Source: a virus. From it: 64,000 nucleotides of DNA. Positions within the stretch are counted from its first letter, which is position 1; each line of letters begins with the position of its first letter. Location of the stretch: positions 1 to 64,000 of the IMG/VR virus record IMGVR_UViG_3300044712_001597. One strand, written 5' to 3'. Of this stretch, positions 42,269 through 50,293 are shown in pieces. Both the position numbers and the translations under genes were made by a program. The notes below the pieces were generated by a model. It saw only the letters and a list, made by a program, of their open reading frames with translations, was not told where the DNA came from and did not search any database.

Positions 42269-45223
42269 TTAGTCCATCCAGTCGGATGGATTGGTTGTGA
42301 CGTCTTCGTTGATCTGCAACGGAACGGTTCTCGGACCGTCAATGGCTCGATTTCGCTTGTTGAGATAATCAACAGCCTGCACGCGATACCGTTCTGCCTC
42401 GTCGTAAAAGTTCTTGAACAGAAGATCCTGAGACTTCACCATCATCACTACGGCCATGATCGAGTCAAGGTTGATGAAGTCTCGCTCAGACAAAGACGAA
42501 GAAGCCCGTGCTCGGTAGCGCATGCGAATGGCCTTGGCGTTATTCGCAACTTGAATCCGACGATAAGACGAAGTGGTCTCGAGCGGACGCATGTCTGCGA
42601 TAAGCGTGAGATTGTCGCTGCGCTGAGTATCCCACGCATAAACTCGCACATCGCCCGAGGAACTTGGCTTCTCAACCCGGTCGACGGAGGCTACGCTGAT
42701 CCACGGTCGAAGATGCGTTAGTCTCAGAATTCCAACTCCCGTCGAAGTCAAAGACACTCTCCCCGTAGTGGAAGGAGAATTCAGAGCTTGGCTTTGACTG
42801 GCGTAGAGCTCAACTTCAGATATCGAAATCGGGCGCACGAAGTAGTCGGTAGAAACTTGCAGCGGAGTGCTGAGCGTGTCCGTAGACTCGACTTGAATCT
42901 TGTCTCCCGCTTGGAAATGGTGCTGCGTAATTTCGAGCGAGGTCGAAGGAGAAACCGCAAAGTCGCGAGAAATTTGAAGAGTGTGAAGTCCACTTCCAAC
43001 GGTCGTAAAGTCGATAGGAGTTCCAGCAGAGTAGACCTGCAGCTTACCGTCGACCAGCGCAATTTCGTAGTCCGTGTTGGCGACAAGCGGAGCAGGTAGA
43101 GTTCCGGTGGTGCTAAACTTCGCAGAAGTAAAGTTCTCAATGAACCCCGGAACATCGAGCGTGAGTAAGCTGTCTCGCGGAATAGCCGACACCGCTTTCT
43201 CCGTTGAGAGGAAAAGATCGCCGGCTCCAAGAGCTACCGCAGAAAGTCGTCCGGTAGTTGACAACAGATTTGTCGCGTTGGACAAAGTGTCGTAGATTTC
43301 GACGAGCGAAGAAGACAGTTTGCGCAAGTAATACAGCGTGGTTCCGTCAACTGGAGGAGAGACGGTCGGGAACGCTCCTTGCGTGTAAAACCTCACTGCT
43401 TGTCCGGTTGAATACGAAGCTGTGTCGGTCTTCCACTGAGGCTGAAACCCGACAGAAAACGAGCGACTTACCACTAAGAAAAGTTGCCCTGATCCAAGTG
43501 AAGTGAGATTGATCGCTTCCGGCGTAGTGGAATTCAGCGTGAAGGACGTCGCGGACATCGGGGCTTCGGCTCGATAAACGGTTCCTTGAGCCGTAGGAGC
43601 TGGAAGAGATCCATTCGTGGTCAGCGTGACGAAACTTCCGCCGGCCGCGATGATTTGAACCGCAGGAGCAGAAGTGTACCCCGTTCCTCCAGTGACGACT
43701 TGGATGGACGTTACAACTCCACCAGAGACGATCGCTTGGGCTGTAGCTCCGGTCCCTCCTCCGCCGGTCAACCGGACGATAGGAGCGGCGACGTACCCGG
43801 ATCCTCCTCGGGTTACTGCAATGCTTGAAACAGAACCTGTCGTAAGCGCGGCGGTGGCAGTCGCACCGGTTCCGGCAGGCGTACTCAAGTTGTGAGGCAA
43901 AGCCGTGGTGATGTTGTTGACATTGCCGAGCGCGACAAAGGCTGGTATCGTCTTCACCAGCGAGCTTGTTCCGGATCCCACCGTTGTCAAGGTGATAGAA
44001 TTAGCGCCGGTGAAAGCGTCATCCAGAGTGGAGTGAATCGTCACGGACTGCGGAGTCACCACTCGCACGTAGTAAGTGCTTCCTGCTACGAGCGGAGCCG
44101 GAATCTCTCCTCCCGCATTCGCCGCGGTGACAGCGTCTCCTGTCAAAAAGTTGTGAGGAACTTGAAAGTTCAACGAGGTCACTGGAGTAACAACCTTGAG
44201 AGCTCGGACTTTGAGATCGACTCCCGGCTCGTAAACGTCAATCGCGTTCGACGACGCAGATGCCGATTCTTGCGACTCATAGATTGAAAACTTGTCTGGC
44301 CCGTTTACTCGAGCCACATAAGTCGAGTTAGACGAGAGAGGAGAAGGAACTTGCGTGCCAAGAAACGTCACCAACCCAAAATCGACCAGCTCGCTGGAAC
44401 CGGTTGTTTGAAACTGAGTTCGAGTTTTAACCGAACGCTTGTCCACGAACTCAAGAACCGATGCCGGCATCGTCGTGAGCTGAATCGCGCCTTGATTCGT
44501 GCGGGCGTCTAGACGAGAAACATGGAGCGACACACGGTCAGCGTCGACTGCTCGAATAAAGTACCGCGAGCCATTAACTAAGGGAAGAGGAATCGACCCG
44601 GACTTTAGAGCGACTTGAACTTCGGCACCGGTAGCGAGACCGTGCGCTGAGCTGCTAAACTCAAAGACGGGAGAAACCCTGAACTGTCGAACAAACTTGC
44701 GAGTTGTCGGAGCAGAATTCGGAAAAACCGTCTGAACAGGAAAAAGAATACCATCAATCCAAGTTCCGTCTTCAAGCTGATCCCGAAGAATGCGGCCATT
44801 AGAATCCTTACCTAGCGCCCTCAAAATCACGCTGGCGTCAACGGGGATGGCCGCAACAGCGAATAAAGGACCTGCCTCGATGATATCTTGAAAGCTTCCT
44901 GAGACTCCGCGATCGTCCCACGCCCAGCGAACGACTTGAGAGTCTAAAAGACCCTCGCCGTTGAGATGGTAGCGATAAAACTCATCGCGCATGAAAGCTG
45001 GAATTCCAGCAACCGAAACCGCCAAAGGAGTTTCCACCTCGCTTGGAAGCGAAACATGGCCATTCTCATCGGCGGCTTGAATGTCTAGGCCGCCAATGTT
45101 CGCGTTCCAGTCTCCTTCGTCTTGGAGAGCTTGAACGGCCAAAGCGATTCGCTGAAGAGCAAAAGACTTGTCGCAGCGCCCAAGAACTTCGACTGCGTGA
45201 GGCAGTAACTCCGAGACAAACAC
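42269..45223 (-). CDS. tail tubular protein A-like, with seven beta-repeat modules
   Basis: 984 residues from a GTG start at 45223, three bases after the upstream stop. The first 170 residues and last 150 match a T7 gp11-like gatekeeper core (the C-terminus has SLSERDFINLDSIMAVVM and KNFYDEAERYR). Between them about seven repeats of 70-90 residues share the pattern P.PL...T.Y.VR....V.IY....A....I.LT..G.G, and one Gly-rich GGSGY..AP.V.LTGGGGTGA module is inserted. T7 gp11 itself is only about 200 residues, so the repeats are an elaboration, probably exposed. Confidence 0.75.
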   Translation of the reverse strand: MFVSELLPHAVEVLGRCDKSFALQRIALAVQALQDEGDWNANIGGLDIQAADENGHVSLPSEVETPLAVSVAGIPAFMRDEFYRYHLNGEGLLDSQVVRWAWDDRGVSGSFQDIIEAGPLFAVAAIPVDASVILRALGKDSNGRILRDQLEDGTWIDGILFPVQTVFPNSAPTTRKFVRQFRVSPVFEFSSSAHGLATGAEVQVALKSGSIPLPLVNGSRYFIRAVDADRVSLHVSRLDARTNQGAIQLTTMPASVLEFVDKRSVKTRTQFQTTGSSELVDFGLVTFLGTQVPSPLSSNSTYVARVNGPDKFSIYESQESASASSNAIDVYEPGVDLKVRALKVVTPVTSLNFQVPHNFLTGDAVTAANAGGEIPAPLVAGSTYYVRVVTPQSVTIHSTLDDAFTGANSITLTTVGSGTSSLVKTIPAFVALGNVNNITTALPHNLSTPAGTGATATAALTTGSVSSIAVTRGGSGYVAAPIVRLTGGGGTGATAQAIVSGGVVTSIQVVTGGTGYTSAPAVQIIAAGGSFVTLTTNGSLPAPTAQGTVYRAEAPMSATSFTLNSTTPEAINLTSLGSGQLFLVVSRSFSVGFQPQWKTDTASYSTGQAVRFYTQGAFPTVSPPVDGTTLYYLRKLSSSLVEIYDTLSNATNLLSTTGRLSAVALGAGDLFLSTEKAVSAIPRDSLLTLDVPGFIENFTSAKFSTTGTLPAPLVANTDYEIALVDGKLQVYSAGTPIDFTTVGSGLHTLQISRDFAVSPSTSLEITQHHFQAGDKIQVESTDTLSTPLQVSTDYFVRPISISEVELYASQSQALNSPSTTGRVSLTSTGVGILRLTHLRPWISVASVDRVEKPSSSGDVRVYAWDTQRSDNLTLIADMRPLETTSSYRRIQVANNAKAIRMRYRARASSSLSERDFINLDSIMAVVMMVKSQDLLFKNFYDEAERYRVQAVDYLNKRNRAIDGPRTVPLQINEDVTTNPSDWMD

Positions 45224-45226
45224 GTG

Positions 45227-45505
45227 CTATCCTCCCATGTTGGCAGCAGAAAGCGTAGAAAGCTCATCGCCGAATCCGGCGAGCGGATCCGAAGAACCAA
45301 CCAGTTGACTCATTTTCTCATCAGCCGCTGCCGACTTTTCTTGCGCCTTGATTGTTGCGTCGGCGGCGTCGAGAGACTGACCAAAAGCTTTGACAAACTG
45401 CCGAGCCAAATCCAGGGTCTCTCGAGGAAGCTCGATAGACACCATGTCTTGTTGTACTGGAGCAGAAGGAGGAACAGCGCCAAGAGCGGAAAGAGTAGGA
45501 TTCAT
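45227..45505 (-). CDS. small helical structural protein
   Basis: 92 residues. A helical middle (LDLARQFVKAFGQSLDAADA) lies between a Pro-rich N-terminus and a Gly/Ser/Ala C-terminus. It is encoded between a small head-associated protein and tail tubular protein A. No motif; a head-tail region component is possible. Confidence 0.5.
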   Translation of the reverse strand: MNPTLSALGAVPPSAPVQQDMVSIELPRETLDLARQFVKAFGQSLDAADATIKAQEKSAAADEKMSQLVGSSDPLAGFGDELSTLSAANMGG

Positions 45506-45511
45506 AGGTGC

Positions 45512-45883
45512 TTAGTCTTCAGATTCTTCAGACTCTTCCGATTTGAGACCTGCTTCAATGGCCTTCATCGCCGAGTCGAGGTCGCCTGATTTGCTTGACG
45601 AAGTTTCCTTAGATGAGGAGAGCGGAGAAAGACTGTGAACCTCCAGATCCAAGCGACAGGACTTTTCGCCGTTGCGGTCAGTGACGGCTCGCTCAGTCAC
45701 TTTGAACTTGATGATTGCTTCACCTTCATCCGGAAGATCAATGACTTCTTTCAGGTTTCCCATGTAGAGCGACGGATAGTGCATCTTCGGCTTCTCAGAA
45801 GACTCCGACTCTTTGTCTGGGCTGGACGCCAAGGCCGTTGGCTCGTCGTAAGTATATCCAAGGTCGTATGATTTAGTTTCCAT
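45512..45883 (-). CDS. small acidic structural protein (possible capsid-associated protein)
   Basis: 123 residues from METKSYDLGY at 45883. The central YPSLYMGNLKEVIDLPDEGEAIIKFKVTE and the following strand form a beta domain of the kind seen in small capsid-associated phage proteins. The C-terminal 40 residues are Ser/Glu/Lys-rich and disordered. It lies at the edge of the compositional island at 45961-50163. The role is inferred from position and pattern only. Confidence 0.5.
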   Translation of the reverse strand: METKSYDLGYTYDEPTALASSPDKESESSEKPKMHYPSLYMGNLKEVIDLPDEGEAIIKFKVTERAVTDRNGEKSCRLDLEVHSLSPLSSSKETSSSKSGDLDSAMKAIEAGLKSEESEESED

Positions 45884-45960
45884 GGGTTTATAGATACTCC
45901 AGATTGACAAGGTTGAACACTAGCAAAATCTCGCGATAAGAAAAAGTTGAATTTGCGCAG

Positions 45961-46389
45961 TCACCAGTTTGCAGGGTAACCCCGGCCGTCGACATGAACA
46001 AAGGTCGGATAAGTTCCAATCCCTCCAGAAAAAACGCCTTGCTGCCGGAAGCGGCGAAGCACGTCGCGCCACTCGCGAGGCGTCCCCTTCGCACACCGAA
46101 AGTCGCAGGCCATGAAGCGCATGTGGAAAGAGTTTTTCTCCCCGCCAATCGCTCGGTTGTAGGCCGGAGCGCGGTAAATCGAGAGCAGCGTCACCGGAGC
46201 GCCGACCTCGTCGCGAAATCTGTCTAGTGTGCGCAGCGCCGGGAGAATGTTCAGCCACAACTCCTCGGGCGGGTCGGTGTTCAATCGAAGCCGCTCGTCG
46301 CTGGCTCCCCGGAATAACACCTCGTGCGCCTTGAAATGGCGTATCTTGTTCTCATCGAGAAACGCTTGGAACTTTTGCTCGGTATTCAT
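45961..46389 (-). CDS. endolysin, M15-family peptidase
   Basis: 142 residues from ATG 46389 (ATGA overlap with the hydrolase gene). The zinc-peptidase pattern SxHxxxxAxD is present as S87, H89, A94, D96, and the second HVD site is H132-D134. M15 enzymes cut peptide cross-links in peptidoglycan. It has no signal peptide, so it would need the holin. It is the last gene of the five-gene coupled lysis chain. Confidence 0.85.
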   Translation of the reverse strand: MNTEQKFQAFLDENKIRHFKAHEVLFRGASDERLRLNTDPPEELWLNILPALRTLDRFRDEVGAPVTLLSIYRAPAYNRAIGGEKNSFHMRFMACDFRCAKGTPREWRDVLRRFRQQGVFSGGIGTYPTFVHVDGRGYPANW

Positions 46390-46991
46390 TTCGCGGGATG
46401 GGTGACAAGCCAAAATGTGCCGTCGTAGCACTTCTCAGAGAACCAAGAGTTGTGGTCGTGGTTAGAAGGGATTGTGCGAAGCTTTGAGTAGACGGACGAG
46501 TCGACGTTCTTCGGTCCAGTATAGCCGAGCCTGCCGTAACCGAGAAAAGAACCGATCTTGGCGATTGTGCGAAGCACGCAATCTCTCGCTCCAGTGTAGA
46601 CGTGAATCGTGCCCACTTTTCCGTCCCGAAGAGCTTGGTTCCAGCCTCCGCGTTCAAAGTCTTCATCAGTCGCTCCGGCGATCAAATGTACTTCGCTGAC
46701 GACACAGCCGAGATGCGAGAGCGCCTGCCGGATGACTTCGCATCCGTTGCTGTGGCCAACGAGAACAGGCGTGTAGCCCTGCTCGAAAGCCCGGTGCGCG
46801 AGGCTCGCGACGTAGCGTGCGCGTTCGTCCTGCCTCGACTTCGGCGTGATCGCGAGAGCCAAGTAGCGGAACTCCTCGGCCTTGGAATCCGTCTTGAGAT
46901 TGATGTCGCTCGCCATCTTGACGGACCAGTTCGACCAGTCCTTCGGATTGGTTCGGATGCCGGGAAGCAGGATGTAGTAGCGGGCGCTCAT
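46386..46991 (-). CDS. alpha/beta-hydrolase (esterase/lipase-like) in the lysis cassette
   Basis: 201 residues. The nucleophile elbow GHSNG lies at 79-83 with S81. YYILLPGIRTNPKDW is the oxyanion-hole strand, and ...SNHDHNSWF provides a late His. It has no signal peptide. It overlaps both neighbours by four bases. Its place between the o-spanin-like lipoprotein and the endolysin suggests a role in envelope disruption (esterase acting on lipid or wall polymer), comparable in idea to mycobacteriophage LysB; the substrate is unknown. Confidence 0.7.
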   Translation of the reverse strand: MSARYYILLPGIRTNPKDWSNWSVKMASDINLKTDSKAEEFRYLALAITPKSRQDERARYVASLAHRAFEQGYTPVLVGHSNGCEVIRQALSHLGCVVSEVHLIAGATDEDFERGGWNQALRDGKVGTIHVYTGARDCVLRTIAKIGSFLGYGRLGYTGPKNVDSSVYSKLRTIPSNHDHNSWFSEKCYDGTFWLVTHPAK

Positions 46992-47143
46992 TGCTTGTCA
47001 GGAAGGAAGGTCGGGCCTTGGTTCCAGTCGATCTCCGGGGCCTTGTAATACGCGCCCACCGTGCCGTAGCGCCCTCGGTCGCCGAGAGGCATCTCGCACG
47101 TTACGAGGAGCAGGCAGCACACGGTTAAAGCGGCGAGCTTCAT
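46988..47143 (-). CDS. small lipoprotein, o-spanin-like
   Basis: 51 residues. MKLAALTVCCLLLVTC is a short signal peptide with a lipobox-type LVTC, so the mature protein would begin at Cys16 and be an outer-membrane lipoprotein of about 36 residues with Tyr/Pro/Gly content. It overlaps the genes on both sides by four bases (ATGA). Phage lysis cassettes commonly carry such tiny o-spanins. Confidence 0.6.
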   Translation of the reverse strand: MKLAALTVCCLLLVTCEMPLGDRGRYGTVGAYYKAPEIDWNQGPTFLPDKQ

Positions 47144-47448
47144 CGGTCTTCGGCAATTCTGCGTTTGACTTCAACCTGCGTCTCGACGGCTTTGGTGAGT
47201 TCGCGGATCGCGGCGGCGTTCTCGGCTTGGACTGCGGCCATGCGCTCAAAAGCGACAATGACGCGGTCGTTGAGTTCGCTCATGTCCTCATAGACCTTCG
47301 CCGTCCCGATCAATGCGACCGCCGCAACGATGACGCCGACGCCCCACCGACCAGCAGCCCACAGCAAGAGCCCCGCGATGGTATTGGGAACAACGACCTC
47401 TTGAGGAGTATCTCGGTTTGCAATGGCGTGTAGTTCTTCTCGGCTCAT
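47140..47448 (-). CDS. membrane protein with coiled coil (i-spanin or holin candidate)
   Basis: 102 residues from ATG 47448 (ATGA overlap). A hydrophobic region at about 23-50 (TIAGLLLWAAG...VIVAAVALIG) is followed by about 50 residues of heptad-like helix (DRVIVAFERMAAVQAENAAAIREL). The order of a membrane coiled-coil protein followed directly by a small lipoprotein fits an i-spanin/o-spanin pair; a holin role is the alternative. Confidence 0.6.
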   Translation of the reverse strand: MSREELHAIANRDTPQEVVVPNTIAGLLLWAAGRWGVGVIVAAVALIGTAKVYEDMSELNDRVIVAFERMAAVQAENAAAIRELTKAVETQVEVKRRIAEDR

Positions 47449-47792
47449 GGGTAGAATGCGTCGTCGAGGTGCTCGCGGGACCGCGTGGCATTCAGCCAAG
47501 CGCGGGCCGTAGACATTGGGTCGCTCCAATCTGCGAGAAGCAGACGGTTGCTTTTCCAGTAAGAATCCCAGCCCCACAGGGAACCGCTAGAAAGCCGGTA
47601 AGTCGCGATTGCGTGCCCGCGCTCCGGCGTCTGGAAACTCAAAACTCTCGACGGGATGCGGTACTCTTGCAACCCGGCCACCATCGCCTCGGCCTCGGGC
47701 AAACAGGCGTTCTTGTAGCGGCCAGCAAAAGCGGGCTCAGGAACCCGTGCAGCACACCCGGTCAGCAAGAGAGCGAGTAGCATCCACTTCAT
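47445..47792 (-). CDS. lipoprotein with transglutaminase/cysteine-peptidase-like segment
   Basis: 115 residues. MKWMLLALLLTGCAAR is a lipoprotein signal with lipobox LTGC (C13). The mature part has NACLPEAEAMVAGL, then RGHAIATYRL and LWGWDSYWKS, a C...H...D order seen in small phage lipoproteins related to bacterial transglutaminase-like cysteine peptidases. It overlaps both neighbours by four bases. Confidence 0.55.
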   Translation of the reverse strand: MKWMLLALLLTGCAARVPEPAFAGRYKNACLPEAEAMVAGLQEYRIPSRVLSFQTPERGHAIATYRLSSGSLWGWDSYWKSNRLLLADWSDPMSTARAWLNATRSREHLDDAFYP

Positions 47793-48361
47793 ACGGCCTC
47801 GACTTCTTCAACGGTTGTGGCAGCGGCCAAGTTGGCGGCGCGGATGACGAAGGGGGCAAGCGCAGCGACGAGGGCGGCTTGGGTCGCAGCGAGCGGCTCG
47901 GGAACTAAGCAGGTTTCTACGATTAGCTTTGCCTTCGCGATGTCCCCGATCTTCGCGGCTTCGTCGCTTGCGTCGAGCACAGGCTTGAACTGAGCCTGCA
48001 CGCCAAGCGGAAGTTGAGAGAAGATCGCGAGCGTTGCGGCGCGGCCTTCGAGGTAGAGCTTGCGGGCCTTGGCTTGTTTGGCCTGCGCGACGATCTCGGC
48101 GACGTGGGACTCGATGTCTGAGGGCCATGCTCGCTCGCTTGCGGTGTCGGGGCCGTGGTTGCGCACGCGCACGATCCGGCAGCCACCGACGTTGAGTGTG
48201 CCTACGACGCGGAAACCGGGGCCAGCGGGCGCGACGTAGGTGACGACCGAGACGGTCTGGTTCGCGTTGCCGCCGACTGCCTGCGGGGCTTGCTTTTGCG
48301 GGTTTGCGAGCGCGGCTTGGTAAGCCGCGTCGATGGCTGCGTTGATTGCGGTAAGGTCCAT
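47789..48361 (-). CDS. hypothetical protein, possibly fibre-associated
   Basis: 190 residues from ATG 48361, six bases after the receptor-binding protein stop. It is mostly alanine-rich helix (KARKLYLEGRAATLAIFSQL), preceded by a beta segment (FRVVGTLNVGGCRIVRVRNHG). Its position directly after a fibre gene suggests a chaperone or fibre partner, but no family is recognised. It is the first gene of the ATGA-coupled chain. Confidence 0.5.
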   Translation of the reverse strand: MDLTAINAAIDAAYQAALANPQKQAPQAVGGNANQTVSVVTYVAPAGPGFRVVGTLNVGGCRIVRVRNHGPDTASERAWPSDIESHVAEIVAQAKQAKARKLYLEGRAATLAIFSQLPLGVQAQFKPVLDASDEAAKIGDIAKAKLIVETCLVPEPLAATQAALVAALAPFVIRAANLAAATTVEEVEAV

Positions 48362-48366
48362 AAGAA

Positions 48367-50163
48367 TTACACGGGTTCGAGTCCGGCTCCGGCGTTGTAG
48401 AGTAGGGTGATTTCTTCGTCCGTGAGAGCGCGGTTCCAGATGCCCGCTGCGTCGATCTTGCCAACCCATTTGAGTGAGCCGTGGAGACTGAGCGCGGGAG
48501 AAAACTCGTCTGGGATCGGCCAAGTGAGTGAAGGGTCAACTTCAGTCAACACTTTTACTCCATCGACCCATAGGTCGATAGTCTTAGCCGACCGATGCGA
48601 CACAACAGCGATGTGATACCACTGATCGGCGGACAACGCGCCAGCGGTCAACCCCATCGCTTGCGGATACACAGCAATATCCCACCCACTCGGTCCGGGC
48701 TTTAGGAACACCGGGGAATCACTCTCCGGCGTATTAAAAATGACATGCTCGCCAGAACCAGCCGACAAATACACCCACGCACTCAACGAAAAATTCTCTG
48801 ATCCGATGTTGACTGAGCCAGATTGCAACCAGTTCGTGCCGTCAAACTCTGCCGCATCCCCGATTTTACCCGGGCCGAACGTCACGCCATTGTTATTCGT
48901 CAGCGTGTTACCGTTGCCGCTTGCGTCGGCGAGGTCGGAGAGCTTCCAGAAAGCAAGCAGCCCAGCAAGCGGAAACCCCGGATCATAAACAACGCCGGAG
49001 GCGTTGCTCGCAGACGAAACAGAAGTTCCGTTTGCGTTAGCAGCCGAAACCATGCACCGCACTTGCTTGTGCAGGTCTTGCGCTCCTAGCACGTAGGTCT
49101 GATTCGTAGCCCCCGCCACGTTTTGCCAACTGTGAATCTCTCCGAAGTTCCGGTTCGTAATGTTGAGTTCCCCGTTACCCCCGTCGCTTTCGGGTTCGGC
49201 ATCTGGTTCGGTTTCCCAGACGACTCGGACCTTTGTGTCGTCGAAGACTTCGGCAAAGAGGATGCCCCCTGCGCTGCCCCAATCGTTGAGCAGATCGGCC
49301 AGCGCGATTGCGCCTTCGGCTTGGGTTTCCCACACAGCGGATTGGCTGTCAGGGCCGAGGAGTTCCCACTTAGCTCCTCCGGCGGCAGAAATGGGTTGAA
49401 GTTCCGTGACATTCCCGAATGGGACGACGGCGTTGCCATTGGAAAGCACAGCCGCAGCATCGCCGATGATCTCGACCTCAGTGATCGCGAGCGCCCGGCG
49501 CTGCCACTGATAGGAAAAGGCTGTGGGGTTTCCCGTCCACGAGCCGTTGGTCGCCGTGAGCGTGCTGCCCTGCGCGGGAGTGCCGGAAATCGTCGGCGCG
49601 ACAAGGTTGATCGGTCGAGTTCCGCTCGCGAGGATGCGCCAGCCGGTATCGGCTCCGACATAGAGCAGTCGGAAGAATGTGCCCGCTGCATTATTGACGA
49701 AATCGACCTGCACTCCCTCAATGAGATGGCCGTTGCGAGCGACCACGATTGGATCACTGGCCCATTGACCGAATGCGTCGGCTACGTCGATCCAGTCTCC
49801 GATCTGAGGGGTGTTTGGCAGCGTGAGTGTAAGCCCGCCCAGCGCTGCGTAGGCAGACATTGGAAGGACGGATGCCGACTCGGTGAGGAGGGTGTAGGGT
49901 CCGCCAGAGCCTGTGCTCTGCTCAACCCAGGTCGCTTGTCCAGGAGCAGAGTTAACGCACACCCACCGCCGAGAACCGAAAATCCAAAGAGAACCGCGGC
50001 GAAAATGTTGATTGGCGTCATCGTAGGACGCCGGAGGACGAGAGGCCTGCAGATTATTGCGGCGATAGACGGAAGTCGCTCCACCGGCCTCGAGCGTGAA
50101 ATCTCGTATCTCCGTGGCGCCGCTGATTACCGTGGAAGGAGCAAGTTTAGATCCGGAAGACAT
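48367..50163 (-). CDS. tail fibre / receptor-binding protein with LamG domain
   Basis: 598 residues. The N-terminal 160 residues would attach to the tail. A repeat-type Ig-like segment follows (PTISGTPAQGSTLTATNGSW, about 190-240). The C-terminal 200 residues are a LamG/concanavalin-like domain (AFWKLSD...GNGNTL...DGTNWLQSG...FSLSAWVYL...WYHIAVV...DLWVDG), ending NRALTDEEITLLYNAG. LamG domains bind surface glycans, so this is the best candidate for host recognition. It is GC-richer than the capsid gene next to it. Confidence 0.75.
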   Translation of the reverse strand: MSSGSKLAPSTVISGATEIRDFTLEAGGATSVYRRNNLQASRPPASYDDANQHFRRGSLWIFGSRRWVCVNSAPGQATWVEQSTGSGGPYTLLTESASVLPMSAYAALGGLTLTLPNTPQIGDWIDVADAFGQWASDPIVVARNGHLIEGVQVDFVNNAAGTFFRLLYVGADTGWRILASGTRPINLVAPTISGTPAQGSTLTATNGSWTGNPTAFSYQWQRRALAITEVEIIGDAAAVLSNGNAVVPFGNVTELQPISAAGGAKWELLGPDSQSAVWETQAEGAIALADLLNDWGSAGGILFAEVFDDTKVRVVWETEPDAEPESDGGNGELNITNRNFGEIHSWQNVAGATNQTYVLGAQDLHKQVRCMVSAANANGTSVSSASNASGVVYDPGFPLAGLLAFWKLSDLADASGNGNTLTNNNGVTFGPGKIGDAAEFDGTNWLQSGSVNIGSENFSLSAWVYLSAGSGEHVIFNTPESDSPVFLKPGPSGWDIAVYPQAMGLTAGALSADQWYHIAVVSHRSAKTIDLWVDGVKVLTEVDPSLTWPIPDEFSPALSLHGSLKWVGKIDAAGIWNRALTDEEITLLYNAGAGLEPV

Positions 50164-50187
50164 GAGAAATTGAAAGTTGAAACTGAA

Positions 50188-50274
50188 TTTCCTGGATGGT
50201 TAGATTCTTAGCCCTCGCGAACAGATGTCATGAGCTACAACCATCGCGCTAAGAAGAGCTAACCATCCAGGAAA
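50188..50274 (-). repeat. long two-part inverted repeat after the capsid gene
   Basis: TTTCCTGGATGGTTAG (50188-50203) pairs perfectly with CTAACCATCCAGGAAA (50259-50274), and TTCTTAGC (50205-50212) with GCTAAGAA (50248-50255), giving a stem of about 24 bp with a 35-base loop. It begins 20 bases beyond the capsid stop on the minus strand. There is no U-run after it, so partial termination, RNA processing or 3'-end protection of the capsid mRNA are all possible. The loop also contains plus-strand GTCATGAGC. Confidence 0.85.
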
Positions 50275-50293
50275 GAGTTCAATCAGTGTTGAA

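Noticed and set aside
47808-48539. 243-codon Arg-rich minus-strand frame
   Set aside because: An out-of-frame shadow of the 47789-48361 gene with Arg/Pro/Ser low-complexity translation.
49123-50211. 362-codon plus-strand frame opposite the LamG protein gene
   Set aside because: Antisense to a gene with a recognisable LamG domain; a product of its GC-rich codon pattern.
50221-50260. Plus-strand gtcATGagc in the loop of the 50188 hairpin as a leaderless gene start
   Set aside because: The 10-base upstream position has no TATA-like box and the frame ends after nine codons.
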